This document shows positions 15,796 to 17,968 of a stretch of 17,968 bases of DNA, piece by piece; position 1 is the stretch's first letter; every line of letters starts with the position of its first letter. This DNA is from Hyphomicrobiales bacterium (GTDB lineage Bacteria; Pseudomonadota; Alphaproteobacteria; Rhizobiales; JAJFHB01). The translations under genes and the position numbers were made by a program. The stretch spans positions 1-17,968 of the forward strand of contig JAJFHB010000275.1 of the NCBI GenBank assembly GCA_021775795.1, written 5' to 3'. Under the pieces are notes generated by a model that was given only the letters and a program-made list of their open reading frames with translations, made no database searches and was not told where the DNA came from.

Positions 15796-16551
15796 ATGCA
15801 GGCAGCAGCGAAACAAAGCTCAAGCATCGTTGATGCAGAAGTCGAGAAATTCTCGGCTCTGGCGGCTGAGTGGTGGGATCCGCAGGGGAAGTTTGCGGTT
15901 CTGCATAAATTCAATCCCGTCCGCCTCGCCTACATTCGTGAGCACGTGTGTGCCCGATTTGGCCGCGATGAGGACATACGAACACCGTTCCAGGGTTTGC
16001 GCTTTCTCGACATAGGGTGCGGTGGCGGGTTGCTTTGTGAGCCAATGACAAGGCTCGGCGCCGACGTCGTCGGGGCGGATGCCTCGGCAAAAAATATCGC
16101 CACAGCCAGCACCCATGCAAAACAACAAAATCTTGCCATCGACTACCGCGCCTGCACGGCAGAAGAGCTTCACGCCGCCGGCGAACAGTTCGACATCGTC
16201 TTGAACATGGAAGTCATCGAACACGTTGCCGACGTTGAAGCCTTTGTTGCTTCGTGTGCCGGCATGGTCAAACCGGGAGGTTTGATGTTCGTGGCAACGC
16301 TCAATCGCACCTTGAAGGCGTTTGCGCTTGCCATTGTTGGCGCGGAATATGTCCTGGGCTGGTTACCGCGGGGAACCCATGAGTGGGAAAAATTCGTGAC
16401 CCCGCAAGAACTGGAAACAGCACTTTCCAGCGCTGGCATGACCATCCGCAACAAATCGGGCGTCCTCTACAACCCGCTCGCCGACACCTGGCGCCGCTCC
16501 AAAGACATGGACGTCAACTACATGCTGGTCGCCGGCAAGTCCGCAGTCTGA
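15796..16551 (+). CDS. ubiG: Ubiquinone biosynthesis O-methyltransferase UbiG
   Basis: Catalyses the two SAM-dependent O-methylations of ubiquinone biosynthesis, including the last step (demethylubiquinol to ubiquinol), at the inner face of the membrane. The 251-residue protein has the usual length. It starts with the family pattern [18 protein letters not shown], then [11 protein letters not shown], the SAM loop DIGCGGG (72-78), NMEVIEHV (137-144), and RGTHEWEKF (192-200), a family-specific stretch near the membrane-interacting insertion. It ends with a conserved-type [19 protein letters not shown] region. The start ATG 15796 is preceded by AAGG. It is divergent from lysC, an arrangement widely kept in Hyphomicrobiales, and converges with the aminotransferase gene 3 bp away. 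Confidence 0.97.
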   Translation: MQAAAKQSSSIVDAEVEKFSALAAEWWDPQGKFAVLHKFNPVRLAYIREHVCARFGRDEDIRTPFQGLRFLDIGCGGGLLCEPMTRLGADVVGADASAKNIATASTHAKQQNLAIDYRACTAEELHAAGEQFDIVLNMEVIEHVADVEAFVASCAGMVKPGGLMFVATLNRTLKAFALAIVGAEYVLGWLPRGTHEWEKFVTPQELETALSSAGMTIRNKSGVLYNPLADTWRRSKDMDVNYMLVAGKSAV

Positions 16552-16554
16552 GTA

Positions 16555-17880
16555 TCAGACCTCGTCGATGAGATCCCCGAACTGCTCAAAGAAGCCATCA
16601 AAAGCCGTACAGAAATCATCAAGGTCCGTGTCCGTGAGGGCAAGAGACAACGACATGTAACCACGGGCCGCCAGATAGAAACCGCGCTCAAGCATTTCCA
16701 AATGGAACAGACTGCGCGCCTCGGGGCGGGTATGGACCCCGTCATAGGGATTGTTGATCGGGCTCTTCTGGAAATGAATCACCAGAATGGTGCCATAACC
16801 CTTCACCTGGGCCGTGGCGCCCCGGGCGGCGATGATAGCGTTCAAACGATCCCGGAACGCATTGCCACGCTGGCACTGAGCATCAGCAACATCCTCGGTA
16901 AAGACATGCTTGAGGCCGGCAATTCCTGCAGTCATTGACAGCACGTTGTTGTTGAAGGTGCCTGCGTGGGGAACCGCATCGGGATTGCGCGGGTCAAAGA
17001 CATGCATGATGTCACCACGTCCGCCAAAGGCGCCGAATGTCAGGCCACCGCCCAGATATTTACCGAGCGTCGTCATATCAGGCGTGACACCCAGCTCTCC
17101 CTGCAGTCCGCCTCTGCCCATACGCGAAGTCATCACTTCATCGAAGATGAGGACAATCCCGTGTTCATCGGCAAAATCGCGCAGCCCTTGCAGAAAAGCC
17201 GGCTCACTAACAATGCCGCCACCGCCGCCTGCCATCGGCTCAAGTAGAATGGCTGCTATCTCGTGTTCCTGGCCCTTGGCTGCTGCAAGCGTGCGTTCGA
17301 GATTGTTATAGACACCATAAACATAGTCGAACGGCACATTCACCCGTGCCGCATAAGGCGCCATGTAAAGCACTCCACCATGATAGGCGCCTTCCATGAC
17401 CAGAATTTTATCGCGACCAGTGTGGGCGCGGGCAGCACCCAGAGCCATCAGATTGGCTTCCGTGCCGGAGTTCGTGAAGCGCACCTTTTCAAGCGAGGCA
17501 AATCGCGAGCACAAAATTCCCGCCAGCTCAATTTCGTGCAGGTTCGGGCCGCCAAATACGATGCCGTCGTCAAGCGCTGCCTTTACCGCTGCGATGATGT
17601 GCGGATCAGAGTGCCCATACAGTCCAGCAGAATACTCGCCGAGAAAATCCGTGTAACTGTGCCCGTCCGCATCGTGAAGCCGGGCACCCTCGGCCCGCAG
17701 GATGCGTACAGGATAAGGGTCGAAGTGGATCACCGACCGTGTATTTCCGCCCGGCAGATGTTCGCACGCCGCTTCGAATTCCGTCCGGCTTTGTGGCGTG
17801 CGAGCAATGAAGCGTTGCTCCGCATCCAACCTTGCCTTTTCAAGCATATCATTCGAACGTTGCAGGGCCGCTTCTGACAT
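16555..17880 (-). CDS. Class III aminotransferase, HemL-like
   Basis: A PLP-dependent enzyme of fold type I, 441 residues, closest in style to glutamate-1-semialdehyde aminomutase (HemL) and related omega-transaminases annotated as the aspartate aminotransferase family. Visible landmarks are HLPGGNTRS (41-49), the phosphate-binding SGTEANLMA (138-146), the YHGG segment (166-169), FDEV (246-249) whose D247 holds the pyridine nitrogen, the PLP lysine K274 in TLGKYLGGG, and HAGTFNNN (305-312). The substrate cannot be told from sequence. Hyphomicrobiales make 5-aminolevulinate by HemA (ALAS), so a HemL role in haem synthesis is unlikely. The start at ATG 17880 is chosen because AGGAG (17892-17888) lies 7 bases upstream; a TTG at 17886 is the alternative. 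It converges with ubiG and follows a minus-strand frame ending at 17911, perhaps its operon partner. Confidence 0.88.
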   Translation of the reverse strand: MSEAALQRSNDMLEKARLDAEQRFIARTPQSRTEFEAACEHLPGGNTRSVIHFDPYPVRILRAEGARLHDADGHSYTDFLGEYSAGLYGHSDPHIIAAVKAALDDGIVFGGPNLHEIELAGILCSRFASLEKVRFTNSGTEANLMALGAARAHTGRDKILVMEGAYHGGVLYMAPYAARVNVPFDYVYGVYNNLERTLAAAKGQEHEIAAILLEPMAGGGGGIVSEPAFLQGLRDFADEHGIVLIFDEVMTSRMGRGGLQGELGVTPDMTTLGKYLGGGLTFGAFGGRGDIMHVFDPRNPDAVPHAGTFNNNVLSMTAGIAGLKHVFTEDVADAQCQRGNAFRDRLNAIIAARGATAQVKGYGTILVIHFQKSPINNPYDGVHTRPEARSLFHLEMLERGFYLAARGYMSLSLALTDTDLDDFCTAFDGFFEQFGDLIDEV

Positions 17881-17910
17881 TGTCAATCTCCTGGGATTTC
17901 TCGCTGTTGG

Positions 17911-17967
17911 TCAATGCCGGTCTTCCGGCAGCACAGGTACCGGCATGACGGCTATGCCCTCATCATT
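17911..17967 (-). CDS. 3' end of an unidentified gene (partial)
   Basis: An open minus-strand frame enters from the right edge and ends with a TGA at 17913-17911, giving the last 18 residues NDEGIAVMPVPVLPEDRH. It stops 30 bases before the aminotransferase start and is in the same direction, so the two may share an operon. The piece is too short to recognise a family, and it may be chance. Confidence 0.4.
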   Translation of the reverse strand, partial: NDEGIAVMPVPVLPEDRH

Positions 17968-17968
17968 C

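Noticed and set aside
1..17968. Mobile elements, CRISPR arrays, prophage, toxin-antitoxin or defence genes.
   Set aside because: I found no transposase or integrase frame, no direct-repeat array, and no break in the expected conserved gene order; every large frame has a housekeeping or common family assignment.

Overview
The window is a chromosomal housekeeping segment of an alphaproteobacterium, most likely of the order Hyphomicrobiales (Rhizobiales). The evidence is the alphaproteobacterial-type start of a 16S rRNA gene, and the gene order ubiG / lysC-ptsP-(RodZ-like)-prfA-prmC-DUF4167-clpB, which I recall as typical of Brucella, rhizobia and relatives. DUF4167 proteins are, as far as I know, largely confined to Alphaproteobacteria. 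The sequence alone does not support a genus.

Layout. Positions 1-24 hold the extreme 5' end of a 16S rRNA gene on the minus strand. Behind it lies a leader of about 380 nt with a boxA antitermination element, three strong hairpins and one good promoter at 412-440. Divergent from it, on the plus strand, are a membrane-anchored M23 endopeptidase (933-2654) and a Cache-HAMP class III adenylate cyclase (2773-4605). Then comes a long minus-strand series, read from high to low coordinates: aspartate kinase lysC (15550-14297), EI-Ntr ptsP (14210-11946), a RodZ-like helix-turn-helix membrane protein (11792-10692), release factor prfA (10614-9529), its methyltransferase prmC (9536-8637, overlapping prfA by 8 bp), a DUF4167 protein (8236-7595) and the disaggregase clpB (7212-4612). 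clpB has its own probable heat-shock promoter. On the far side of lysC, ubiG runs on the plus strand (15796-16551) and converges with a HemL-like class III aminotransferase (17880-16555, minus). The last codons of a further minus-strand gene touch the window edge.

How the genes fit together. PrfA and PrmC form one functional unit: a release factor and the enzyme that methylates its GGQ glutamine. LysC opens the aspartate amino acid pathway. PtsP starts the regulatory PTS-Ntr phosphorelay that reports nitrogen status. The M23 enzyme and the RodZ-like protein act at the cell envelope. The cyclase probably couples a periplasmic signal to cAMP. ClpB rescues aggregated protein, and UbiG makes ubiquinone.

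I see no mobile element, CRISPR array, phage gene, toxin-antitoxin pair or defence system, and no convincing undescribed multi-gene system. The points most worth a second look are the structured rRNA leader, the clpB heat-shock promoter, a CtrA-like site upstream of the peptidase, an 18-bp palindrome in the prmC/DUF4167 gap, the uncharacterised DUF4167 protein, and the sensory domain of the cyclase.
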